A stretch of DNA of 64,000 nt, taken from positions 472,458,552 through 472,522,551 of the forward strand of contig NC_056738.1 in assembly GCF_019279795.1 (NCBI RefSeq), read 5' to 3'. A program made the position numbers and the translations under genes. The notes below the pieces were generated by a model. It was not told the origin of the DNA. It made no database searches and worked only from the letters and a program-made list of their open reading frames with translations. This document shows positions 31,893 to 44,116 of the stretch, one piece after another. Origin of the DNA: Protopterus annectens (Eukaryota; Chordata; Ceratodontiformes; Protopteridae). Position 1 is the first letter of the stretch, and the number at the start of each line of letters is the position of its first letter.

Positions 31893-32522
31893 TGTAGCTG
31901 GCTCAACCAGCACCCTGTGCCAGTACCACAAACTAGTACGCCGTCTCCAAAGCTTTACTAGTGAAGAGCAGAAAACAAAATGGACTTCTGCAAACCTGCC
32001 CATTGGCTGGCTTCCTGCAGATTGTACCCAATCAGCCACCCCCCCAGCTCTTTGACTGAAGAGCAAAAAAAAAAAAAAAAATAGAGAAAAATGTTCACTC
32101 CTTCTCCTTGCACAGCAACCAGGTGTCCAGATGCACAACATGCCCTTTCTCCCTCCTGCCCCAGCCAATCAGGTCCCATTTCTGCTCCAAGCCCAACTTT
32201 CCTTCTGCTCATTTCAGGAAAAAAAAATTATTTTAAACTGCAACAAGCAGTTACAACAGTTTATATCTTGCAGTAATTGTTAGGACACTCAGGTTTTAGT
32301 TAAAACCAATAAATATTTTCTCTTTTAAAATGTAGCAAGTCAGTTGCTAGAGTTTGGACCATATATGGAGCGTTACAGTGCTCAGGTTTGACTGCAAATG
32401 CAATAATGGCTTTTAAAAGCCAGTATGCATTAAAGAGTTATCAGGATCAGCCAATCACTCCTGCCCGCAGCACATTGCATCTGGGGAAGCTGTCCCCTTC
32501 TCCCAGCCCTAGATGCATTCTT
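31893..32522. mobile_element. ~630 bp unidentified insertion in CR1-D
   Basis: CR1-D linker sequence breaks off near 31893 and resumes near 32525 (GCCTTGAGATTATCTTTTG, matching CR1-A at about 5527). The insert is GC-richer than its surroundings, holds ATTGGCTGG and CCAATCAG boxes, A-runs of 17 and 8, and no coding motif. Candidate short duplications ATTAAACAT and ATTAAAGAT lie at its edges, and the ends are weakly inverted, as a hAT-type DNA element would show; this is tentative. Confidence 0.5.
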
Positions 32523-33559
32523 GATTAAAGATGCCTTGAGATTATCTTTTGCTGACATAGCAATTTTTAGGTTATAATTTGGCTTGAAAGATTTGTAATT
32601 ATTAATGTTTTTGAGGCTGATTTTAGCACTGTGAGATTTAGCCTACTGAGATTTTATTCTTTTCAGAAGGGGATCTGAACTTTTCCTTTTGTTGTAAAGT
32701 TTGTTTTGGTCCGAGTCCCACCAAGCAGTTAGTTTTGAAACTTGGCGTCATATTTTTGATGAACAGGAGTAGAAGCCTCTATTGAACAATAAGATGCCTT
32801 CCATTTTGCATTCTCGTGTGATAAACTGATATCTGTTTAAACCTGAAATGTTAAATAATTTTGTTTATGAGGATGAACCGTGAAATTGGGGCAAAATTAC
32901 TTTAAGCACTAGACAGGTGTTACAAATTTCATTTTTGAAAGTACTTTTCCAACCTGAAGTATAGTTCTGTAGCAACTCTCATGAATGAACAACACCATAA
33001 CTTAGAACCTAGTCTGTTTCTTTCTTGCTGCTAAACAAGACATCCCATATTATCTTTAAAGCAGTGAAACATTTGTCATTGACTAAAGCTTGTTACTTTT
33101 TTATAATGTAGTTTTTCCACAAGAAGAGCAGAAGCCGGAGTTTGCGGTCAACAACTTACTTGTTACTGAATTTGATGCTTTGCTTTTGACTTAGACTGTT
33201 CCTGCCCCACATGATCTGTGCAAGCTTCTGTAGTTAATTATAACTGCTGGTGTTAACTCTTCATATCAGCACCTCACAACACAGATATTAATACTGTTCA
33301 CTGAATAGTTTTTCTGATTCTGGAAACCAAGTAACTTAGTTTCAGAAATTGGCATCTGCTGACATCTTCTGGTTTATTTTGACTACTACAGCTTTGTTCA
33401 CCTAACACTTATTTTTTGGGGTTTTCAATAAATTTTCTAAACTTCCTGGAGCATTTGAGAATCCATATTACAAAACAACAGTCTCACATATGCACAGAAT
33501 GCCATCTGTTTAGGCACTGTTAGAATAATACAACTGAAAGGGTAACATTAGCTCTCATT

Positions 33560-34150
33560 TGGGACTCAAAAACTAGAGATCCTGTCATCCGGTAGAGACA
33601 CACTGAGTTCCAGATTAGAATTTACCAGACTAGATTTCCCAGCAGACAGACTCTGCTTAAAAAAGGCACCATGGAGCAGTAAGGACTTTAGTCAGAATCT
33701 GAAAGCCTTGTTAAGAGAGATGTAGGCCACTACTGGTGAAGCAGAATGTCTTGCCTGCAGTCTTATACTAAACTGACAATTATTACAGTCAATTTTCCTG
33801 TCTTTAAATCTTGGCATCATTCTAGGTAATGGAAAATACCACTCTAGACGAGTGCCTTTCCCGCCTTGGACATATGCAGAGCATGCTCATTGATTCCATT
33901 CTGCATGTCTTGCTGGGTAGAGCACTTAAAAGTCATTTGCCCCACATGGGCCTTTACCCTCATATTTAAGAGGATGTTGGAATCTATCACCCTCCCCCCT
34001 GCTATATCCCACTTGCAGGCTCCCAAAATACAGCTCTCACCTTGTTCTTATCCTGCCATGTGAGTGGCATGTCCATGTGACTGACAATGGAGTCAGCCAT
34101 TCTTAAAGCATTATCATGGGTGGATGTAACCTCAGAGGGTCTTAAGGGCT
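33560..34150 (-). pseudogene. CR1-D ORF1 remnant
   Basis: Nucleotide similarity to CR1-A 6600-6760 (AAAAAAGGCACCATGG, GAATCTGAAAGCC) marks the esterase block V region and the ORF1-to-EN junction. No readable protein remains. The text towards 34150 is too diverged to assign firmly. Confidence 0.5.
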
Positions 34151-34754
34151 TGGGGTCTGCATGCTTATGAGTCTTACAGGCATATGCACTGGCTGTGAGT
34201 GTGCAGGGAGAAGATAGATGTGTTGCTGAGTGAATAACTGGTTGATGTTTCTCAGTTCTCAGCCTTGAAGACTTTGGCAGTGTTCTTTTAACACCCTCAG
34301 CATAAGTTATTTTGCTGGGGTACTCTGTGGTGAGGTGTATATGGTATTGTGCTTTCCAAATATATTCTGAGATGAGACAGGTGAGGTGTTAATCTCCAAG
34401 CTCAGTAAATACTTAACCTCTCACATACTAAAACATTATGAATTAGCAATAAAGAGTTTGCAGTAAGTCTGAAGTGATTGCTTCAATGCCGCAAAATACC
34501 TACTGCTTTCAGACTGGCTATAGAAGTGGCAAAAGCTGACTGAAGTTAAGTAATGGTAGTGCTGATGAAGGGTGAGTTGGTATAAGAGACAAGGGATAAT
34601 GGATGGTGGGGGTGAGGGGGAAGAAGAAGATGAAGAAGAAATACTGACAAATAGCAAGAAGAAACAAACTCACAAGAGTTAGCATAATTCAAATTGTTAA
34701 ATGCATGGTTAATAATGCAAAAATTCAAATAATGTTTTGTCACTAAACACACAT

Positions 34755-35077
34755 TTGAAATGTCGGGACCTGCTAGAGTGAATCCCGAAATATGAAGAGT
34801 GAGTGGCCAAAAGAACAGACTTACATATACTAAGTCTAAGATGTCATTTATTGGAATATTTCCTTTTGTCTGAGGTATGGCAATCTCAGAGTTGGTATAA
34901 GTCTGGGTGGTGGGGTGGGGTGGGTGCCTCCCACCATGGGGGGGGGGGTGCAGGGTGGGCTTTCCCTCAAAGCAAAAATAAGTTTTAAGGAGGAGAGCAA
35001 TTTTCAAGATCTGCTCTTCCCCTGTGTTTTTTTTCCTGGCTTGTCAGCTCTCGGCATTTTGAGTGCTGACATTTCAA
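34755..35077. mobile_element. 323 bp MITE-like element with TTGAAATGTC ends
   Basis: Left end TTGAAATGTCGGGACC and right end GTGCTGACATTTCAA are inverted over at least 10 perfect bases. Non-coding, with G-runs (about 34940). An internal part (GGTATGGCAATCTCAGAGTT, about 34875) resembles 30740-30860 inside CR1-D, so related copies may exist. No clear target duplication was found. Confidence 0.55.
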
Positions 35078-36194
35078 TAAGGAGCCCATAACAATGCACA
35101 CATTATATACATGGAACATGAGAATGACATACAATAGCAGTGAAGAAGTCAAGTACATCAAGACAATAATGATTCATTTTAGCATTAAGAACATTAAATG
35201 ACAGGGAACAAGGATGCTATCCTACTTTGCTACAATCTGTACATGTTATGTTTTGAAAGTAAAGGCTCCCTGCACTCCATATCAATTTTGAATGACCTGA
35301 TCTCGGAATGTAGAACAATTTTTGGTTTCCACAGACCTTAGCTTCGACTGGTCTGTGTTATATTAATAATGCAGTTAATATAAAGTATTTAAAATTCATC
35401 CAGTCTACATTACGTAAGGGCAGAACAGTGATATAGAGGTAATAAGAGTTTTGCTTCAAACTAAATGTTGAGCCTGGTAGTTACATTTTCTAGATAAGAT
35501 TGTCAACACTACAGTACAATACACTAGCTTTGGTTGTAGAAAGGCATGTGCTAATACTATTCTGGCATCTGGTGTCATGTACCCAGTTTACTATCAGTGC
35601 CTTTAATAATGGCATCATGTCCTTTGCAGGCTAGAACCTTGACACGAGCAACTCCTACATACTTCCAGCTATCAATCTGTTGGCTGGTACAGAATTTCCC
35701 ATGAAAGGAGAGTCATGAGGTTAGGAGGAGATTAGGTGAACTGGACCAGAAGGGCTCCTTTTCAGTCACGACTTTGTTACAAGAATGAACTAAAAAAAAC
35801 AGAATGTCAACTATAACAGCAGACTGGCATATGTACAAAGGAATGCGGAATTGCTAAGTAATGTAGAAAGAAAGAACAAAGTGGAGTAAAAGAGGCTGTT
35901 AGCAACAAATTTAGTAGTTCTGCATTCACTTTGTTGCTGAAAAAGTCCAGCCAGGAGGAAGTTGGCTGAATGTATCTTAGGAGTAGACATAAAGTGATAT
36001 GAGAGACTGCAATGTTTGTGTGTTATGTTTGTTTCATGTCTTGAAGAATTTCCACCACTGGACTGTTAATCTATTTTCTGTTTTAGTACTATCCCCAAAA
36101 ATAAAACAACATAAAACATTATTTTATACAGAAAGTGTCACTAATGTCTTGCTTTGATAAAACAACATATATGTGATATATATGATTTTATAAA

Positions 36195-36225
<31 letters not shown>

Positions 36226-36328
36226 TTATATAAATATTTCTCCAGATATGAATTTTTTTTCTGCAATATGTTTCTGAGTCCACTTCTCCAAAAGTTGTTT
36301 TAGTTACCTTTGGAAATTACTGGAAATT
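35078..36328. other. Unassigned stretch
   Basis: No recognisable element apart from a (TG)n run at 36197-36225. Confidence 0.5.
36197..36225. repeat. (TG)n microsatellite
   Basis: About 14 TG units. Confidence 0.95.
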
Positions 36329-36344
36329 AATAATCAAAAACATA

Positions 36345-36709
36345 GAGCCCACAGAGCCCTGAGAGAATCTGAAGCATTAAATATCCCAAGACCTGTTTAT
36401 GCCAAAATTCTCAACTTCCAAGATGTTAACAAAATATTATTAACTGTAAAGAAAAATGGAGGCTCTATTATGTGGAATAATAACAGAATTTCCCTGGCTC
36501 AAGACTTGCCCCTGCAAATTAGACAAGCCAGACAACTATTATCTCCTTATTGCAAGTTTCTAATTGAAAAACAACTAAAATTTCAGATGAAGTACCCAAA
36601 TACATTAATATTCTCGGTTGATGGGTGTAAATATATAGTCACAAATAAAAAAGAAGCTAAGTCTACTTTTATGGCGGTTTTTAAAAGCTTACCGGCTTCA
36701 GAGAGCTAG
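36345..36709 (+). pseudogene. L1-like ORF1 C-terminal domain
   Basis: ORF1p is the RNA-binding chaperone of L1. The frame from 36345 reads LRESEALNIPRPVYAKILNF, QDVNKILLTVKKNGGSIMW, RISLAQDLP and LSPYCKFLIEKQLKFQMKYP, matching the L1 ORF1p C-terminal domain pattern (Pro-Arg-Pro-Val near the start, an LxxD-L-P segment, then a terminal beta strand). The N-terminal coiled coil and RRM are absent through 5' truncation. It ends with FKSLPASES and TAG at 36707-36709. Confidence 0.75.
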
Positions 36710-38806
36710 TGCCAACTTCCGATGCGATCGGCGTGACCTCCGAGGTCGGATGCACCCTCTACTACCAGTCGAGGACTTAATCTTGCTATATTTGGTATCT
36801 TTCTTGATTTAGGCCATTTTTAAGGCAGGTACAACCTTTGTTTTGGGATTCTCAAGTGGCGAGGAACACTACCAGAAGTCTACAACCTTCACGTCATCCA
36901 ATATTCCCACAAGAGGAACCAAAGTGGTTTTACTGCCTCAGAGGGTCTATTTATGATGTGGCGCATCCGGAAGTTCGTCTGGATTATGAGTCCCCCATCG
37001 CGAAGCTAACAGTCAGCTTAGCTGATCGGAAACCCGATGGAGTGTCTCTAGGACTTGTTAGGATAAAATAAAGACAATAAAAGTATTTATACTGTTACAA
37101 ATACACTAAATACACTTACAGTAATACCAGAATCAATAGCATTATCCCTTTAACACCAAGCAATGTACCCAATCTGATTTAACTTTATTATGACATAGTC
37201 AGCTTGTATTAAGCATATATGAGATTGAAGTAGTTTTTTTACACTATCTGACAGGAAACTATTTTATATTAATGTAACAAGCTGCACCTACACAACAGAT
37301 TCAAACCAGACTATATTCCCATTTTACCTAAATATATTTAATTTCATTTATATATATTTCATTTTAGCAAACTCCTCATTTAAATACAGGCTCACATATA
37401 CTAATAATATGAGCTCTATTCAACAATAACAAAATAGTCACTAGGTGATACACACAGAAATTCATAATAATTTCTGATGATACATTTTCTGCATACTTTG
37501 TGATATGCCTTACTGTAGATCACAGTTCAAGGTAATACACAAGTGTTACTATGAGGTTTTTACACTTTTATAGGTATAATGTTATATGATATATTGTTAT
37601 AGGTAATAATTAGTATAAAGGATACTTTGTCAAGATATAGCAATGTAGGATTCTCATTGTATGTGGTTATTAGTTCATATAGATTAGGTATTTTTTTTTT
37701 TTTTAGCTTAAGGGGTTATAACTTAGAGGACTAAAATAGTCAAATAAAAGATAATCATTTATAGTAATTGGATTAAAACTTCACTCAAGTCTTGGATTGG
37801 TACATAATTACATATAAGTTTAAGGGATCATATGCTTAAAATAATTGTGTGTTTTCTGGACTTTTTCTTACCTATCTAGCCGACATGATCATTCAATAAT
37901 ATTATTAACATTCACTTGAGAATATATATGACATCAAGTATATATTACACAGCTTTATAATTGTGGAAGTTCTTGAACCTAAAGGACTAAACTATAACCT
38001 TTTGGTCACTTTTTGGTTAACTTTTTATCAGTTTTAAATAAGCATTTTTCTAAACTTGATAATCGCCTTTCCTTAAAACGCATGACTAACTAATATATGT
38101 TTAACCATCCTAGATTGTTAGATATTAGACTACCTAATTACCTGTGTTTATGTTTATATACTTATCTAGGACTGATCTGCGAAAAATTTACATTGTTTTT
38201 CTCCAGGTATTGGTAAGCTATTACCAGAGTAAGTACATGATGGATATCATATCTATAATCGATGATATTGCCTTAGACTTGATCCTAGAGTAAAGGGTAG
38301 GTACACACACAAACAAAGGCTACATTAGATTGATATATATTTTATGAACACAGCTGTTTCATTAATTTGAGAATATATACTTAGTAATATCTTAAAATAC
38401 TACTATTAATAAGTGGTGCGGAGGTATAATTGAGATAAATGGCAAAGTCAATATATCTTTTTATTTTTCTTACTCACTTAATTCAACACAATAAGAAGGG
38501 TGTTTGCTAGGGAATGAGTAGGATAGGCTTTGTAGATATATTTGTAGATTATACAGGTCCATTATGTTTTACCTACCTTTTATACTCTAACTTCGATGAC
38601 ATATACTTACCAATGATACTAATAAATATGACTCCTAACTATGTTAAGGACCTGTATATTTCCTGGTCCAGGGGTTTAGTGGGTAGGCACTGGAAAGGGA
38701 CGGGAATTCAAGTATGCTTTCATAACTTACATTTGCTAAAAAATCAACCAAATCTATCATATTTTCTCAGATTTCTAGAATACCTACACAAAATAAAGCT
38801 TTAGGA
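36710..38806 (+). other. Long inter-ORF region of the L1-like element
   Basis: 2.1 kb between ORF1 and ORF2. The first 350 bp are GC-rich (GATCGGCGTGACCTCCGAGG) and include an unremarkable 77-codon frame (36838-37071). The rest is very AT-rich with a T12 run at about 37690. A 96-codon frame (38514-38804) ends 2 bp before the ORF2 ATG, but I recognise no domain in it. It lies inside the TSD pair, so it was inserted with the element. Confidence 0.6.
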
Positions 38807-41800
38807 ATGTGGGAAATAGATTCATGGAATATTAAGGGGCTCCCGAACTTGAAAAAGAGGAAACTGTTTCTTCATTTATTTCTGCAAGCTAAGGAATGTT
38901 TTATACTACTTCAGGAAACCCATTTAACCAATGATCAATGGACAGAAATTAAAAAGAAAAAATGGATAAGAGAAATAATAGCCTTTGAAGGCAAAACTAA
39001 TAGTGCGGGAGTTGCTATAATTATTAAAAATCAATACCAAGACAAAATTATAGAATCTAAAATGGACAAAGAAGGTAGATGGTGCTATGTGATCCTCTCT
39101 TCTACTCTCTATGATAAACCCATCATACTTCTCAACATATATGCACCTTGTAATAATCAACATTCTTTTTTTGCCTCACTCTATCCTATTTTAAATCAAT
39201 ATAACAACCACTACATAATTATAGGAGGGGACTGGAATGCCTATCAGAATCCTAAATTAGATAAATCAAGTCTACAAAGATCATATAATAATCAAGCGGT
39301 AGCAACATTAAGTGAACTTAAGTATGACTTCAAATTATACGATCCCTTTAAATATGCTAACAATTCTCTTAATTCAAATAGATTTACATTTTATTCAAGC
39401 TGTCATAAAATGTGGTCTAGAATAGACTTTTTTCTAATTTCGGAAACACTTATCAATCTTGATCCCTCAGTATCCAGCCAAGCTCGCTACCTATCAGATC
39501 ATTCCAAAATTACATTATGTTTTGCCAAAGACTTTAGAAACATTCTATCACATAAGGGCTATAATTGGTCCTTAAATCCAAACTTGTTAAATAAAAAAGA
39601 AATAATCTAGGAAATTCAGGACATGCTCAAATCCTTATTAGTCAAGATAGTTAAACAGCAACACACACCCAATATTGAATGGGCGGCAACTAAAGCACAG
39701 ATAAGCGGTATCTTCCTTCAAAGAGCCTCTTATTATAAAAAAAATTCAACTCAGAGAAGAACAAATTTTAGAGGCTAAAATTAAAACACTAGATCAGGAA
39801 TTAATGCAATATCACAACATATAAACAGAAACAGAACTTTTAAAATGTCAGAAGGACCTCTTCTTGATCCAAAATAATAGATTGTCATTTCATGAAACTA
39901 AAATACTTGCTAGATATGCTAGCCATATTCAAACCCCATCAAGGGCATTAGCAAGAATTATTAACCAATCTAAATCACCCTCTCAAATTCCGGAAATATA
40001 CTATAAAAACAAAATATATACGAAATCTGAAGATATTATTAACACTTTTGAATTGATATACTCCCAAATTTATGGAGATCAAGGTGAATCACCTATAAAT
40101 GAAAAAAACAATGATCTCCTACAAAAAATCAATTTCCTGAAAATAGATGAGAATTTACAGAAAGATTTGATAAAACCAATTTCTATTGAAGAAATAACAA
40201 CAACAATTAAAAATTTGAAATCCCACAAAGCTCTGGTCCCAGATGGCCTTACAGCAGAGTTTTATAAAACATTCTGTAGCACTATTGTCAAAATACTATC
40301 ATATACATTAAATTATATAATTAATAACAAAATCAATGACTTACATTTTAATGCATCCAAAACAATTCTTATACCCAAAGAAAACTCGGATCTTCAAAAC
40401 CCTGATAATTATAGACCCATATCACTCTTAAATATTGATACTAAAATTCTGACTTCTATTTTAGCTAATAGACTGAAGAAAATAACGAACTTAATCATTT
40501 TCAATGAACAAGCTGTTTTTTTAACTTCTAGGCAAGCCAGTGATAACACTTTAACACTTCACACATTAATCTCTTATGCTAATCAAAGGAATTTAAATAT
40601 GTATGCACTTATTATTGATGCACAAAAGGCCTTAGATAGAGTTAACATAAATTTTCTATTTAATATTTTACCCTACTTTAATATACCCCAAGAATTTATC
40701 CTAACATTACAAATATTATATAATAACCCCTACACAACTTTATATATAAATAAAATGTCTTCTAAAAGAATACAAATCAGAAATGGTACCCGACAAGGCT
40801 GTCCTTTATCCCCCCTATTATTTAATCTATATCTAGAACCTTTATTTTTACACATTAAACAAAATGTATACCATAATGCCCCAATAATTTACGGTACCAA
40901 GATCTCTCTGGCAGTTTTTGCAGATGACCTTAATATATATTGTACAACACCAGTTTCGGATACCAAAAAAATACTATCCGCTGTTGAAGACTTTGCATTA
41001 ATATCAAACTATAAAATAAACCTTAAAAAAAAACAATATATTTCCTTTAAAAACTCCGAAACCCTTTTCACTTCTACCATTGCTAGGTCAAGTAAAATCT
41101 GAAGAGAATATTAAATATTTAGGTATTACATTCTCCACAGATGACAAGGACTTCTATCTTAATAATGTTAAACTAATTTGGGAACACATTTTATCTGATC
41201 TAAGGAGATGGAATAACTTGAAACTACCACCGCTAGCAAAGGTCTCAATTATTAAAATGAATGTCTTGCCCAGACTATTATATATCTTTAGATCTACTCA
41301 GGTGCTAATTCCTAAGAAGTTCTTTAAACAAATTCACACCGAATTTGCTAAATTTATATGGGAACCAAAGAAAACTAGAATATCATATGATAATCTGATG
41401 ATTCCGAAAAATAGAGGTGGGCTAGATTTACCCAACTTTGAAACCTATTACTTAATTATAAATGCCAATAGAATTTTAAGAATTGCTAATTATGATACAC
41501 GAAATAATAATTGGTCCCCAAACTGGGTAAGACTGAGTTATAAACATGCTGAGAATCTGAATATAAATCCCAAATCATTACCCTTCTTAAACATAGATAA
41601 TATTAAATCATATGCTGTAATGGATCACATTAAAATCTATACAGCATTATTACAAAATCTCTTTAGATCATTAAATCTCTTCCAATACATGATGATCCTA
41701 CAACCCTTTCATAGAAACCCTAACCTGAGAATTAATAATCAACTAATAGACCTAAAAAGCTTCCCACTTATAATTAACTTAACTCTACAAGATATATACC

Positions 41801-42603
41801 CATATTTGAATTATTCTGCTCACGATCTAAGACAGGAAATTAATCTTCCCAAATCATATTTAGTGATTTTGAGACAGATTAAAGAATTATCCACAAGCTA
41901 CTTTAAAGACTTAACTATTAGTAAAGATGATTTAACGAAAGGTACCTCAATATGGCAAGCCCTTTTACAAAGTACCAAATTTATAACATGCACATATAAA
42001 TTGATAAAAGACATCAAATATCAAGGCCACCTTCTCTTATCAAATTATTGGAAAGAAAAATTACCATTGGATGAAGAAAGTAAAATAATAAAAGCAATCA
42101 ATTTAACAGCAAAATCAATCTCCCTCCAAAAGTTAACATTTACCCAACTCATGATATTCAGTAACGCCTACTATACATGTCTTAGCTTGCATAAATTTAA
42201 CTCTAAAAATTCTCCTAAGTGCCCATATTGTAAAGATGAAACTGCTGACCTCTTACATATGTTCTGGAGCTGTAAATGTATATATAAACTTTGGAATTCC
42301 TTAAAATTACAACTACAAAAGATGGGATATTGAAATTCAATGCTTTCTTGGGAATTTATGATATTGCATATCCCTCCAAATAATCTATCTAGATCCCAAA
42401 TGATCATACTTATGAATATTTTCCTGCTAATGAAAATCTACATAGCTACTAACTGGCTGAACCCATCGCAAACTTCATGGGATAATTTTAAGATCTTAGA
42501 GATAAAACATATTTTAGCCCACAAATACGTAATCAATAACCATAGCAAACATCTCTATAATCTGAAGATTTGGGAACAAATTTTCAATATTATACTGGCT
42601 TAA
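38807..42603 (+). pseudogene. L1/Tx1-like ORF2: endonuclease, RT, C-terminal zinc motif
   Basis: Endonuclease (38807-39610): SWNIKGLPNLKKRKL, ILLQETHLT (Glu), LLNIYAPCN, IIIGGDWNAYQNP, SRIDFFLIS and LSDHSKITL, all motifs present. RT (39864-41102): ALVPDGLTAEFYKTF, NYRPISLLNID, YALIIDAQKALDRV (motif A Asp present), GTRQGCPLSPLLFNLYLEPL, VFADDLNIY (motif C intact). Thumb and C-terminus (41080-42603): IKYLGITFSTDD, LKLPPLAKVSIIKMNVLPRL and the zinc motif CPYCKDETADLLHMFWSC. Lesions: TAG at 39608, frame shift in the A-run near 39740, TAA near 39823, frame shift near 41085, and in-frame TGA at 42331, after which the same frame continues to 42603. ATG 38807 gives MWEIDSWNIKG, the expected start. 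Confidence 0.92.
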
Positions 42604-42870
42604 TGCATGGAATCTAGAAAACTCGCTTGTTATATATAGTATAAAATGCAACCCTACTAGGAACCATATTATTACAAGATACTAGCCCTGGAGATAAGAA
42701 TCTTTATATGTACCTTTATGCTAAAATATGGAAGCATTCATGTAAATAGTGTGTATATATGTTGTAAGAATGTTTTTAGAAGCTTTGTTTGGAGATCACC
42801 TGTGTATTTCTCTCTCAAATGTTTGTATGACTAAGGTGAAAAATAATAAAGAATTATTATTGAAAAAAAA
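42604..42870 (+). other. L1-like 3' UTR and tail
   Basis: About 270 bp of AT-rich 3' UTR ending in AATAATAAAG, TTATTATTG and a short A-run directly before the right target duplication. Confidence 0.75.
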
Positions 42871-43262
42871 AATAATCAAAAACATAAGAAACTACATATT
42901 TTGTTTTTTGGTCTTCCATTTTATGCATAATGTGTACAACTCTCAAGGTGCAACATGAAGAACCTGGGAAAAAAGGCTATTAATTATAGGTTCATAGGTG
43001 TTTCATTGGCTATCAGTCCAAGAGCCAATTTATACCTAGCCAAGCTTATCCAAATTTATCAAAATATTGCTGGCATGAGTCAATACCCCAAGGAAGTTTC
43101 TGAGTTACAGTATAGGCTTGTACTTATCAAGCATCCACAGGCTGCCCCTGTCCATTAGGCACAGAGATGCCAAACCAGAAGCAAATATGCAATTTCTTGT
43201 ATGTGTAGGTATGTGCTTTGCTTCACATGGACAGGAAGCCTGTTCCAGAGAAGAGACGATCC

Positions 43263-43490
43263 AGAGCCACAGTACAAAACTTTTATTAACAATAACACAG
43301 GCTTTCACATAGTACCCGGTGACTCTGTGCTTTGTCGAGTTTTGTACCATGGTTCCTGATATTCCTTTCTTTTTATGTTATAAGAACACATGAGCATATG
43401 TCTGGATTTAACTACAGTTGTTGGATTTTTTCTGAATATTTTGGTTGCTCCAGAAAAGGAGTAATCTTTGAGACACATGCCGTTACATCC
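43263..43490 (-). mobile_element. ~230 bp insertion in CR1-F, possibly PLE-derived
   Basis: It breaks the CR1-F 3' region between GCCTGTTCCAGAGAAGAG and TGTCACAGACAAGG, which are close together in CR1-C (57345-57440). The minus strand carries CTCGACAAAGCAC, a hairpin with CACA/TGTG ends, then GAAAGC and AATAAAAG, loosely like PLE ends. Weak. Confidence 0.35.
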
Positions 43491-43765
43491 AAAATGTCCT
43501 GTTTATGTCACAGACAAGGTTTAGGCCCCTAGAATGGGTATTTCTGATGCAATCTGCTTTATGGATATGTAACAAATCCATCAACGTGAGTACAGAAGAC
43601 ACCTTGTAGACTAGTCATAAAGTGTTTTGGAGATGTCTGCAGGAGTCTGAGCACAGGAATAGAACTTTGATTCAGCCCACATCAGACTTGTTTATTCCTT
43701 GTATTCTTTTTGTGAGGAATATCTGTGGTTTCTCAAACTGTTTCAAGTGTCTGGTCAGGTACATG

Positions 43766-44116
43766 TCAAAGGATACCTTGTACTTGGTGTTTAGTCTGAT
43801 GAGAGCTGAATACAGTGGAACAATGGCTATCTTCGAACCAGGATGACATACACTGACTTACAAGATGTGTGACATAAAATGATTTTCTCATCACAGTAGA
43901 CACATGGAGATTAAAGGTCAGGTTACTGTCAACAAGTATTCCCAGATCCCTGACCACTGGGTCTACTTTTAAGGTTGTATTATCAATGTGGTAACTTCCA
44001 GAGATGGTTGTCTTTCCAAAGGGTACTATTATGCATTTTTTCGCATTGAGTTTCAGTACATGGCTCTGGCACCAGTTGCTTGTCTGTGTCAGGCACTCTT
44101 GAATAGTCAGGGGCAA
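43766..44116 (-). pseudogene. CR1-F reverse transcriptase C-terminus
   Basis: Frame reads IQECLTQTSNWCQSHVLKLN, AKKCIIVPFGKTTISGSYHI, VVRDLGILVDSNLTFNLHVS and VMRKSFYVTHLVSQCMSSW, the segment after RT motif C in this CR1 family (compare CR1-A at 4155-4598). The tail drifts out of frame (SWFEDSHCSTVFSSHQTK) where CR1-A reads SRNKEVIVPLYSSLIRP, so a frame shift lies near 43850. Confidence 0.8.

Larger units (their letters stand above)
29495..34150 (-). mobile_element. CR1-D: strongly decayed CR1-like LINE relic
   Basis: Minus-strand relic whose 3' end at about 29495 has the CR1-type GGGTTCATAGGTCACC end (complement of the CCTATGAACC octamer) and whose 5' part near 33650-34100 aligns to CR1-A ORF1 (compare CTTAAAAAAGGCACCATGG with CR1-A at 6645). 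RT and linker pieces occur in the expected order between. Two later insertions lie inside it (31058-31355 and about 31893-32522). Divergence from CR1-A is high, so this is one of the oldest elements in the window. Confidence 0.75.
36345..42870 (+). mobile_element. L1/Tx1-like LINE with 16 bp target duplication
   Basis: 6.5 kb element flanked by the perfect duplication AATAATCAAAAACATA (36329-36344 and 42871-42886) and ending in a short A-run after GAATTATTATTG. The 5' end begins inside the ORF1 C-terminal domain, so it is 5'-truncated. ORF2 (38807-42603) keeps endonuclease and RT catalytic motifs with only three stops and two frame shifts. The AT-rich codon use differs from the CR1 copies. 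Intact TSDs suggest it is among the younger elements here. Confidence 0.92.

Noticed and set aside
31815..32212. 117- and 84-codon minus-strand frames with hydrophobic stretches
   Set aside because: The FFFFF runs come from a poly-A tract inside a non-coding insertion in CR1-D.
36838..37071. 77-codon frame in the GC-rich part of the L1-like spacer
   Set aside because: No domain match by eye, and frames of this length are expected by chance in GC-richer DNA.
38514..38804. 96-codon frame just before the L1-like ORF2 as a real gene
   Set aside because: No recognisable domain, out of frame with ORF2 and in very AT-rich DNA. It lies inside the element.
43301..43339. Another hammerhead-like motif in the CR1-F insertion
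   Set aside because: The core reads CTCGACA and the stem is only 4 bp; too degenerate to count with the PLE motifs.
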